Source of the DNA: Pyrenochaeta sp. MPI-SDFR-AT-0127
Lineage: Eukaryota; Ascomycota; Dothideomycetes; Pleosporales; Cucurbitariaceae
Direction of reading: 5' to 3'
NCBI GenBank assembly: GCA_020747015.1
Contig: JAGTJM010000082.1
Location: 60,246-124,245, forward strand
Length of the DNA stretch: 64,000 nucleotides
Part shown: positions 47,297 to 57,400 of the stretch, in pieces
How the letters are laid out: every line of letters begins with the position of its first letter
Position numbering within the stretch: position 1 is the stretch's first letter
Program-made: the position numbers and the translations under genes
The notes under the pieces: generated by a model
What the model was told of the DNA's origin: nothing
The model's input: only the letters and a program-made list of their open reading frames with translations
Database searches by the model: none

Positions 47297-48382
47297 CTTG
47301 AAAATGTATTTCCACAGCATACCCTCTTCTTATCTCTGCTTCATCGCCTGAAGAGAAAACAGGTTGTGAGTCCGAGCTGTCGGTTTCTACCTAATCATCC
47401 CAGCTGCTCATGTTGGAAGGTGGATGGATATTCTAGTAGTGATAGAAAGGTGATTACGATGAGAGGTTAAGACTGCGCTTGATTTTGAATAGTGCTGTTG
47501 TTTGTTGTTGAGTGACCGGAGCTTGGGAGCTGCTGGAGTGACGACGCATATACTCTCTGGTCATAGGCTCTTACTATTTTTGTCAAAAATGCAATCACTC
47601 TAGTTCTGCAGAACACGATCTCCATGGTGTATGCTCGTAGCAGCAGCCGATGACACAGGCTTGCCAGTCGGACACGTCCCTGCTTTTGGCACCTTCTACA
47701 TTTGGCCATGATGGTAGCTCGAACAAATATATTAGGCCGTTATCTGTAGAGCTATGGGAGGACACGGTCTTGCAAATAGCAGAGTTGATACTTCCGTGAA
47801 TTCTGTAGCACGAGACTGAATGCATCAAGCTATGCCTGGAAGATTTAGTAGAATGGCGATATAATACAGACAATTTCGGTACTGTTCACGCAGCCAATAG
47901 TACCTTGTTTCTGTGTGCGCAATACGTGGCCTGCATGGTTGTTTCCTTCTAACAACAGGTAAGTTCCGAAATTCAAAGAACTGCAGGAGAGCTCCAATCG
48001 CACCCTATCGCACGATACACCAAGGGTTGTTGGTATCAGTCTTACCCCTACTTATCTGTATATTCAAGCTAGCCAATATAGAAGTCGGCTACTTCCTTAC
48101 TAAAATTAATCCTTTATATAGCTCCACTTGTATATCTCTAAAAAAATACTCCAGAACATTAGCTTTAATTCAAAATATAAAATCGAGTAACTATAGTTTA
48201 CTAGTAAACTAACTCTTAAGTTCTGCTTATAGACCAATACGCGGATATATAATAACTATAACCTTTAGAAGTAAAATATATAGTATGAATAAAGTGTTTT
48301 GGTTTCAAAACAATAAATATTATTTAAAGGATTCTTAATGCTACCTATACTCGGTAAAACTTATTCGTGCAAAATGAGCTAT
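47297..48382. other. Intergene turning into an AT-rich tract
   Basis: The first half (to about 48030) is the promoter side of the zinc-finger gene and shows nothing recognisable. From about 48030 to 48380 the sequence becomes strongly AT-rich, rich in TA dinucleotides and short of C, as expected of RIP-degraded DNA. It contains a perfect 18-bp palindrome at 48194-48211 centred on ACTAGT. This tract marks the left edge of the accessory island. Confidence 0.55.
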
Positions 48383-50051
48383 TTACAACTGTGCAGCATC
48401 CCAGACCTTTTCTCCTTCAAAATACGTCCTCAACACCTTTGCTCCTGCGAACTTGCCCTGACTAAGGTCTCGATCGACCACGATAAAATTTGCTTTCTTA
48501 CCAACCTCGATGCTTCCAACATCTGCATCTCTTCCTACGGCTCGCGCTCCATTCAGAGTAAGTATCTCGCATGCGATCTCGGCTCCTCTTTCAACCGAGC
48601 CATCGCCAAGCTCCTCTAGGATGTTACCTATAAAATCCAGAATATTTGGAGTGGGTGCGGCGCCCCAGTCTGTCCCAATAGTGATGTGCGCATTCGATGA
48701 CCGCATCTTAGCAAAATTCCAGTCTGCGAGCCCATTGCTGTTTTTTTCGAAGTCACTCCCAAAAAAGAAGGCAGGACTCATCTCAGCTGTCACGTTAAGC
48801 TTCGCATATCGACTATAGTCCTCTTTAAACATGTCAGCCTTAAATATTCCACATGAATCACCTAAAATACTTACCCTCACTGACCCCACTATTGTGCGCA
48901 ATTTCGTGCCTGGGACCGCCAGGGTTTATTTTCCTAGCCTCTTCAATCGCGTCAAGTGCCATCCTTGTTGCTCCGTGACCCGTACAGTGTATCTTTACTG
49001 TCATCCCTCGCCTATCGTACTCAGCAACCGCTTCGGCAACATCCAGAACCTGGATATGTGTCTTGTTGATGTTGCCGTTCGCATCGAGTGGTGCGTGTGA
49101 GAGGAACGGCGGAATCGGAACTCCATCCAAGATAATTTTGACGAAATTTGTATGGACGTGCTTACTCTTGAACTGCTCCGCAGCCTCGAGCAGACGAACT
49201 GAATCTTCTTTTCTTTCACGTGATACCCACTCCGGCCCATACACGATATGTGTATATATATCAAGGTTCACAGTGCCTTCTTGTTCCATTTCGCTGAGCG
49301 CGTGCAATAACACTGTATTCGCTGATGATTCCTGAGTGCTTGTGATGCCGACTTGGTGTTGTGATCGTATTGCACGCCGTAGAGCACGTTTAATATGAGG
49401 AGTACCAGGGCTTGGAAGCGCGACTCCAAACTTATTCATGGCGGTTTCCCCTAATTCGCCTGTCAAGCTTCCATCTTGTCGTCTGAGAAAGATAGATCCT
49501 TGTGTATCAGGTTCTTTATCAACATCGTAGCCTGCCAACTCTAAAGCAGCTGTATTAAGGAGGGCGCCATGGCCTGCACCACCACCTATAGCAACTGGTC
49601 TATCAGGGAAAACTCCATCTAGGTACTGACGATCCACAGTGTTGTTCGGAAACCCTTCGCTGGTATATGTGCCGGCAAGAATCCAATTCTGGTACGCATT
49701 AATGTACTCGCAGGCGCACTCTCCCTCCTTTACCCTATCGGCAATGTTCAAGCTTGTTACATTTGATCCGATGTCTACGCCCGAGATAAGAGCAAGACCA
49801 GAGCCCATAAGATGCGCGTGTGCGTCGTGAATCCCAGGCATTGTGAAGTTGCCCTTGAGGTCGACAATTATAATCTGGGAGCGTTTGGCAACTAAAGCCA
49901 CTTCTTCCGTGCTACCAACGTGCGTAAATATGCCATCAGGTGAGACAATGAAGCCAGATGCCCACGGGTTCGATGTGTCAATAGTGTAAACAGAGCCGTT
50001 TACGTAGGCCACTGAGTCAGCAGGCACAATCGAAGATAGATTGAAAGGCAT
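48383..50051 (-). CDS. Amidohydrolase (Amidohydro_3/YtcJ-like)
   Basis: Two exons, 50051-48875 and 48822-48383, with a 52-nt intron carrying a CTGAC branch point; about 538 residues. The splice joins HNSGVSE to EDYSRYAKLNVTAEMSP, restoring the family block. Metal-binding and catalytic motifs of the TIM-barrel amidohydrolases are present: GIHDAHAHLMGSG (first His pair), VKIILDG, VKIHCTGHG, RHEIAHNSG and ITIGTDWGAAPTP (Asp ligand). A beta-sandwich strand, ANFIVVDRDLSQGKF, closes the C-terminus. YtcJ-like enzymes hydrolyse N-substituted amides or similar small molecules; the substrate is not readable. No signal peptide is evident from the AUG at 50051; a longer frame would require a non-AUG start. 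The gene is intact although both flanks are decayed. No pathway partner is nearby. Confidence 0.87.
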
Positions 50052-50822
50052 TGTAAAATCAAAAAGAGAAGTAGATAGGCAGCATTGCACGACTAGTGAC
50101 CGCACTCTTTTCTTTTGTTTATAGCTAGTGCTTCAGGTTGGAGACATGTTCCGATTCCGACCGCCTTGACCAAACAATATAAGATGCGGAAAAGTTCCGT
50201 AAACTCCTCCAATCAAATAATCGCAGGGTGAAAGATTGCACTTCGTAATCCGGCTGCTGCCTCGGTATAGCAATCACATACTGGGAACTAGGAATACTAT
50301 GTAACCTCAAGAGTGGTCACGAAGAACGTCTGAGGCAGCCTCTAACAATCCCACAGATTCAATCAGCCCACTGCTACACCAACGTTTGAGCTAAGTAAAA
50401 ATATGTCTGCAGCTTTGTTAACTCTTATACTTGGATTTGAAATTTTATGCACACTGCAAAATGCACAGTGTTGAACATGCAATGCGTGCTGCGTGGAAGA
50501 CTCGTCACTCTTATGGTTCTAGTATGGCCATTATCGAGGCAGCAACGCTACTGTCTATTGTAGAAGAGGCCAAAGCTATAAAAGCAACGGCATATACTTC
50601 AAATCAAAAATGCCTTCAATGCCGGAAGACAGACGATAGTTTCCGTGAGACGTGCACTTTAAGGCTTTTAGGCGAACGTAAAGCCATCCTCACACTTCGG
50701 CAGTTCCTGACCAATCCCCATGTCTGACACGGAACCTTAGCGCTGTGACAGGACAGGCTTTAGGATAGGCATGACATGGCATGGCGTGACATATGCACCC
50801 GCACCCAATCTACTTCAAGGAA
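50052..50822. other. Intergene in decayed island
   Basis: The stretch contains the amidohydrolase promoter and low-information sequence. An open frame at 50431-50727 has no family signature. No RNA gene was recognised. Confidence 0.45.
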
Positions 50823-51503
50823 ATGCTAACAATTCTACTCGTCGGTGCACCTGGCCAAAAGGGTTGAAGTGTCATCCAAGCATTAAGTACTGCCAACCAT
50901 TCTAATGTCAGAATTCGTGCCATGACGAGAATTCCATAGTCGTCAGCAGCAAAATCATTGAGACACTAAAATAATGAAGTTTTGAAAGCTGATCTTAGGA
51001 ATGGTGCATCTTTAGAAGCAGCGCTAAGAGGCTGCGATGCGGCATATCTCCTAACAGGTTTTCGCAGCCAGGGTATGTACAAGGGGAGATCCAGCAAGGC
51101 AAGAATTTTATGGAACGCTGCAAAGAGATCAAGTAAGCTCGTGTAATTTTTACATTTTGGAATATAAAGCGCTAATCATCGAGCATGTGTCAAGCACGTC
51201 GTATAGTCCTCGGTTTCCGGTCTCGAGGACGCAGAAATTGAGCAGTTCCACCCGAAATTCCACATCGAGCAGTACCTCCGCAAGTCTAACATATCATGGA
51301 TGGTGGTAAAGCCTGCAGGTTTTATAGACCTGATTCCTCAGTTAGGCGTGGCACGTGTCTTTTTCTTAAGTGCAATGAGAGCTGTGCTTGGAGAGGCGAA
51401 ACAAAAGTGGATAGCTTGCGAAGATGTTGGCAAAGTTGTTGTGAAGGCACTATTGAAGCCAGATGAGTTCAGTATGATAGCACTGAGATTTTTGGAGAAG
51501 TGA
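50823..51503 (+). pseudogene. NmrA-like NAD(P)-binding protein, broken
   Basis: Reading from the AUG at 50823 gives a Rossmann start (ILLVGAPGQKG) and then, in the same register, VIQAL, VRIRAMTRIP, EVLKADLRNGASLEAALRG and DAAYLLTGF, the expected order for NmrA-like oxidoreductases or regulators. The frame is broken by TGA after GQKG, TAG after MTRIP and TAA before EVLKAD. A frame change near 51075 leads to EIQQGKNFMERCKEI. After a former intron (about 51134-51196) the next exon reads HVV, TAG, then SSVSGLEDAEIEQFHPKFHI and a good C-terminal half (ISWMVVKPAGFID, KWIACEDVGKVVVKALLKPD). The stops are explainable as CGA-to-TGA, CAG-to-TAG, CAA-to-TAA and TGG-to-TAG, i.e. C-to-T and G-to-A. It is not functional as it stands. 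Confidence 0.75.
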
Positions 51504-52155
51504 CGACCGTGAATGGGGTGAGAGACGCACGGGCGAGAGCAGAAAGGTGGATGCAAGAGCTGTATACTAATGGCAGCCTTGATTCCTTGTTCTTGCGCTT
51601 AAACCGTACCATTACAAGCAGATCTATTAAGCAGGAGATCGAATAGGTCATCGAAGCTATCTATTGAGCAGGCTGTTAGGCAGGCTATGGAGCAGGCTAC
51701 GGATTACAAAAGAGCCGAAAAGGAAGTAGAGAGCCCCCTTCCCTCAATGAATCTCTGGAGCAGGCCGAAGAATATTTGAGAAGGACCACCAGATCAAAAA
51801 ACTGTATAACACCCATTCTTACAAGCTCGTATCCATTCGCCAATGGACATTGGGCTGGGCGAAAAAAATTCGCACATGTTCGTACAGTCTTGTGGGTTCT
51901 AGAGTTGCAATCATGCACGGAGCTTGACCTAGACAATCTATCTCAGTCAAGGAGCCATACGCCCTCTTCATCGGAAACTGACGCTTCTTTCGTACTCCGG
52001 AATGGCATTGAGCTCCCACTCAAAATACAATATTTGTACCGTCTGAATGCGGAAAACATGTAATGTACATTCACTTTGCAGTTGAGAGTGCTGAGGCAAA
52101 GAAGAAAAGAAAAATCAGTGATACCCTTTCTGGCTATCCTGGGTCCTGATTTGGG
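51504..52155. other. Decayed non-coding stretch
   Basis: Contains a short repeat of the unit GAGCAGGCT near 51665-51705 and otherwise nothing recognisable. Frames at 51776-52063 and on the opposite strand lack family motifs. Confidence 0.4.
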
Positions 52156-52446
52156 TTGACATTTGATCGCGCATATGATCGCAAACGATTGTTTGTTGCG
52201 CGCCATAAGTTCCATGGCCTTGGCCCAACATCGACAAAGAAGGGCGACTTCATATTCCTTTTCCCTGGAACAAGAGTGCCCTTCATCCTTGTACAGACAA
52301 ATCCAGGTTATATCGATGATAGAGGGGTTGCAGTGCGGGAAATCACCGCCATTGGTGAAGCATATGTGCATGGCATGATGCACGGTAAAGCGATGGCCAG
52401 TCATGGTGCGTTGAGAAATCAAAGGGAGCATATCTACCTTGTCTGA
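52156..52446 (+). pseudogene. C-terminal relic of a HET-domain protein
   Basis: An open stretch of about 95 codons ending at a TGA reads RKRLFVARHKFHGLGP, GDFIFLFPGTRVPFILV and ITAIGEAYVHGMMHGKAMA. This is the recurrent C-terminal block of fungal heterokaryon-incompatibility (HET) proteins (R-x-F-x-T-x-x-G-x-x-G-x-G-P, GD, VPF-L-R, GE-x-YVHG-x-M-x-GE). An in-frame TGA lies just upstream at 52147, and no HET domain is found 5' of it, so it looks like a fragment. It could be the last exon of a lost gene. Confidence 0.6.
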
Positions 52447-53084
52447 ATAATTAATGAGCGCCTAGGATACACTAGCAGTCAATCTGATTTGAGTGTTGCA
52501 TTGTGTTTAGCAAAGGTATCGACTTGAAAGACTGTCTTTTGTTCACGATGCCGCATATCATTACAGGGGAATCCTTTCAAAACATGATATCGTTCATGAA
52601 CGGCCAGCTGCCATTCTATGTACCCAAAAAAACATTGGACAATGCCTTTCACCATTTGTGAACCCTTCTGATGGGAAAGCCAGGCACAAAGCTAAGCAGT
52701 CTCGTGATGCCTGGAACGAGACTGGAAAATAATGTTAAATCTGATAACATGCACTCTTGTCAACTCACGACCACGTTTCAGAATCTACGCACCAAGTTCA
52801 AGCCATTCCACTTGTAGTTGCGTTTCGAAAATCCCATGCTATCGCTTTAGAGAACGCCTATAGTGCTCATGCTCATGCGCATCGTTTCTCAGAGATTAGT
52901 CCCAAACATCGCAGACATTGTTCGGTTCTGAAACTGGGCCTCTAAAACAAAAAGACCACATAACTTTTATCGGTTCTAGCCTCTTTAATCGCCTTAGTGG
53001 TGCAAAAAAGTGCAACGAGTGTGCTTCGTAGTTGACTGGCCGAGTTCTCGCTAATACTGCCACCCTGCTACCGGAAGGCAGGAG

Positions 53085-53919
53085 GACGCTAGAAATTGCG
53101 GTGCAGATGCGAACCAGCCCACCAGTTGCCTTATCGTGGGACGCTTTGCCGGCGACCCCTCATTTGCTTCCAACGATCGCAAACAAATTATTTTCAGCTT
53201 TGCACTGGTAAATTTCACGGACTGAGCGATGAACTAGCCAGCAACCCCAGTGCCAACTAGAATCTCCTTACCTAATTGCAAGAGACACGAGTCCTTGGTG
53301 GTTGCGCAGCAAGATGTGTCCAGCATTGACGATAGCTTGGAAGTGTTGCATATATTCTCATGAAGTTCGTTGAAAGGCTGGAAATTAGAAAGAGTAAGAA
53401 TATTGCAGTTTATTATTCAAGGACCGATGAACCAATTCTAATTTGTAGTCTAGAGAGGGAAAACACAATTAGCCGTAATAGAGCCATTTATCAGGTTAGG
53501 GAACATACTGGACCGCTCTGCGACGCTAAAGATTGCAGTGTAAAGCAGAGCGTAAGGCTAGTAGATCTATACGCACGCTACAACCCTTGCATATATCGGC
53601 AAGGCAGAATCATAGCCTTGGCCACCCCCCAGGCGCTTTGGACGCTAGATATTGCCGTGTTAACATTATCGCTACCCTATCAACCACGTCCTCTGTATGT
53701 TTTTGCAAGCCTCGGTAGACTAGAAGTAAGAAGAAGGATTCTAGGCGCGAAGGTGGACATCCAAGTAGGAAACATCTCAAGAACAGCCATACTCGTGACG
53801 CTATTGCCCTCAAGAGTACGTGGAAACGCTCCACGGCGCTAGAAATTGCAATGCAACCCTAGATATGGTGCCATCTAGGTAACAGCTTTCTGCTCGTTGG
53901 CGCTAAAAATTGCAGTGCA
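53085..53919 (+). repeat. Cluster of five related 21-bp elements
   Basis: Five copies of one short element, all on the plus strand, lie at 53085-53105, 53522-53542, 53641-53661, 53835-53855 and 53899-53919. The shared core is CGCTARANATTGC, preceded by GA or GG and followed by NRTG and a pyrimidine. Spacing is irregular (437, 119, 194 and 64 bp) and flanking sequence differs, so it is not a simple tandem array. Function and origin are unknown. Confidence 0.6.
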
Positions 53920-54040
53920 TGTCGACAAGGCTGACTTGATACTCCGCCACACTGCACAACTGCCCCGCAGAGGACGCAATGACAACAAAGCTGATAGGTC
54001 GAGCCATCTAGGCAGTAGCATTAATCAGGGCCAAAAAGAA

Positions 54041-54163
54041 GGCAAACGTATGTATTGAGTAGAATATGTCGCCGATTACAATCTCTGAGGCTCTGCGTCT
54101 TCAAAAATATGGCAAATTCATGAATTGAAGTAGAATATATCGCTTTGATTACAATTTCTGAGG
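54041..54163 (+). repeat. Imperfect direct repeat of about 50 bp
   Basis: The segments 54041-54090 and 54111-54163 align nearly full length. Both begin GGCAAA and contain TATTGAGTAGAATAT or AATTGAAGTAGAATAT, then TCGC, GATTACAAT and TCTGAGG. The copies differ mainly by transitions and a 3-bp gap. It looks like an old duplication at the right edge of the decayed island, close to the 3' end of the MATH/USP-like gene. Confidence 0.65.
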
Positions 54164-54498
54164 TTTCGTGCAAAAAACCAAAAAGTCACTTCTTCAAAGA
54201 AAAAGGCAAAAGAAGAGCAACAAAACGCCACGAGCACCATGCTATGGAAGATGGAGAGACCAATGTTCGAACATAAAAGGCAAGAAACACAAGACCAGCA
54301 AAAGCAACGCCAATATTCGGTCATGGACCTCGTATGCCAAAGTGGTACTGCAGTGGCGCGAGGCATGAAGAACTGGAATCAAAGATCAAGTACTCCTCAT
54401 TCTGCATCCTGCAGGCTCCATGATGATGATCGTGACCCAAACTCCATCACCCGCTCTATGGCCTCTCATCGATCGCAAATTTTGGTGTGGTACGGTAT

Positions 54499-57400
54499 CT
54501 ACGCGACGTAGTAGAGTTTCATGGCGCTGAGGACTCTCTTCCGGCAAACCGGGCAACTCTGCACTTCCCGCGCGCACCCCAAACACGCAACAACGTGCCC
54601 GCAATCATAGAAGGCCGCTTCAGCCTCTCCGTCCCAGCAAATTCGGCATAGCCTCTCTGCTTCCTGGGCATTCTTCCAGTGTGTGACACCTTCGCCAAAC
54701 TTCTTGTCTTGTTTCCACCCACCCACGTATGTATTGCCAGTCGCGGCCTCGACAAATGTGCCGCTACCATGTTGCTGGTCGTCAACCCAATCACCGTCAT
54801 AGGTGTCACCGTTTTGGAATGTGTGCTTTCCATGTCCGTGCCGCTGGCCGAGACGGAATGTGCCTTCGTAGGTGGCGCCGGAGTGGTAGTTGCGATTTCC
54901 GTGACCGTGGCGGTGGCCGTTCTTGATGTCACCCTTGTAGTATTGCGAGGAGAAGTAACTGTATGTGAAGTGCCCGTTGAGTTTGGAAGGGAAGTTGCGA
55001 GCAAACGAACGGAATGCAAGATAAGATTGAGGGTCTGCGAAGGCTGCACGTGCTGCGAGAGCGGCACGCTGCTCAGCGGATTGGGGGAGAATGGCAATCA
55101 CGATGCTGGTGTTGTGCAGATCAACTTGAGCGAACGAGCGGCGGTGCTTGATGGGACGTGTAGTGGTCAACTCGTCTTCCTCCAACATCTCGATCTTCTT
55201 CTTGTCTTCAATTGGCAGGCCCAGAAGTGTGACAACAGTCTCGTCCACCCTAACAGACTTCAAAGCAATGTGTGAGCCCTTTGATTCTAGGGCCTGCTTT
55301 TCTGGGTTCCAAAGCTTGAGGAAGAAGTAAATCTCATCTGCTGGTGGCTCAGGTGAAGGTGTGCGCGCTGGTGGTGGCGGCGGTGGCGGTGGCGGCTGAA
55401 TAGCTTCCATTGGGAGATCTGGAATGTCGACCGGTGGAGGTGGAGGTGGTGGGAGATCCTCCTGTGTGCCACCCATTTCCGTGTCGTCTGGTCCAGTGGT
55501 ACTTGGAATCACCACATCAACAGCTGGAGGATCAGGCGCAGAAGACGACTCAACTTCTACCATTGTGGAATCGCCACCTTCATGTTCCGCAGGCGGAGCT
55601 GGGATGTCGAGTGCTAGTGCTGGCGAGTCTGCCGATGGCTCAGTTGGTGCAGTTGGCGGCTCATCAGGTTCGCTCATAGGCGTATCCTCTGACTGGGTCG
55701 GCACGTCTGCTGGTGCAATACTCGCTTCAGGTTCCGTAATGCTCATCTCCACCTGAACATTTTCGACTGGCGCAGACGCTGGTGCTGGTGGTGGCGCTGG
55801 AGGTTCAGCCTCAGCCATTTCTGCTTCTTTCACCTCTTCCTCCTTTGGAAGCTCGGGCAGTTTATCAAAATCGATAACGTGCACCCAGATTCTGCGGCAC
55901 GTAAATGGCGAGTCCTCAAGGTTCCAGTCTTTTAGGTTTGTATAGCGATCGTAGCTACCACTGGAAAACTCCATCTTACCAGTTCCGAGAAGGTTTGGGC
56001 GGCCGAATGAGCCCCGAACAGGATCTAGGAACCAGAATTTTACTTGGCGAGGGTCCTTAATATTTTCGAGCATGCTGACCAGTTTGTCACGGATCTCTTT
56101 GCATCCATCTTTGCTCGACAACTGTAGCATGTGAACGAGGTCAGAATTTCCACCTTCCCACTTTGGATCGTAGGCATCAAACGTCCCAGGGCCTTCATGT
56201 TGTGCGAACGTTCGAGAATCAATGACTTGGAAGTCGAGCGACTTTGCGGGCTCTACGATCTGGTCTTCTACTGGCTTTTCTTCTCTTTCCCGTTCAGCAA
56301 CTGGCTCTTCAATGGGTGGCGGCGGCATTGGAGGAAGAAGGGCCGATGTCTTGCTCTTCTCAACTTCAATCTTTAGCCACTCTGGCACATTCCATTGCTC
56401 AGACGTGGCATCTGAAACAAAGGCCGACTGAGCAGCGTCATCCCGCACATACAGCGCAATATATGCTATCGCATCGTTCCCAACGATTTGCTCGGTTCCA
56501 GCTTTGCCTTCGTGCGCATCGACTGCTTGTCGCTTACTCAGACATCGGACTTGATTTTCGTCCTTGCTGTCGGAGTAGCTGTACCACCGAGATCCTGGTC
56601 CCTCGGGTCGGAGTATTGGTTGGTATACATATGATTGGAGCGTTTGCTTATGAACCACAAATCCGTAGAGAGTGTACGATGTGCCGTCAACAGATATGTG
56701 ATCGTCTAAAGTGACTTTGTTCAATACTTTCACGTACGATCGAGTTTTTGTATCGAAGACCTGGCGTTCCAGCTCGATTGTCAGTAGCCGAGGTAGCGGC
56801 TGTCCGACCACCGTGAAGCCAACGGCCTTGTTGACTGCCTCTTGCATGGTCTCAACTCCTGTGACTGGTACTCGGTAGCTCGGCACGCCAACAGAATAGT
56901 CGCGCTTCGGTCCGTACAGAGTTTGGAGTGCACCAGCGTGCGGCGTATCTTGCAACTCCTCTTCTAATTTGGTGCGCAGAATTTCCCAAGTTTCGATAAC
57001 ATCAAGCTTGTCGAGACGTTCATGGATACCATACCATTCCAAAGCATCTAGAATGTCGTCTAATGCAACTGCGCCGGCACCGGGTTCTACCTGGGTCCGT
57101 AGCATGTACAACACTTTTTGTAGAGCGCTGACAAGCGGTTTGGGGCGAACAAATGGCTCTTCTTCAGGGTCCGCGACCTTGGTGTTGTAGAGAAGATTGC
57201 GGAATGGCTTGAACAACATCCAGGACGCAATCGCTGAGATCATGTTGCCACCAGGCGCACTAGCATCTTCGCCCAACATAAGCCCTTGCAGCCCTGTCAT
57301 GGCAAAGCTATCCCACGGGTTTTCCCTACTGTGATGCTCCCACAAGCAGTCGGTTTCGTCCTCGATGATCCTCACATAGCCAGTGAATGCAAGCTTGTCG

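Larger units (their letters stand above)
52447..54498. other. Gene-free repeat-bearing stretch
   Basis: No coding gene is supported. A frame at 53360-53842 (160 codons) runs through repeat copies and has no signature. The stretch holds five related 21-bp elements and a ~50-bp direct repeat, both listed separately. No transposase, integrase or terminal inverted repeat was recognised. Confidence 0.45.

Noticed and set aside
48836..48874. Other splice choices for the amidohydrolase intron (13-nt intron, or acceptors in the wrong phase)
   Set aside because: Only the 52-nt intron 48823-48874 keeps phase, has a CTGAC branch point and restores the HNSGVSEEDY block.
53360..53842. 160-codon open frame in the island
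   Set aside because: It runs through the 21-bp repeat copies and its translation has no domain signature.
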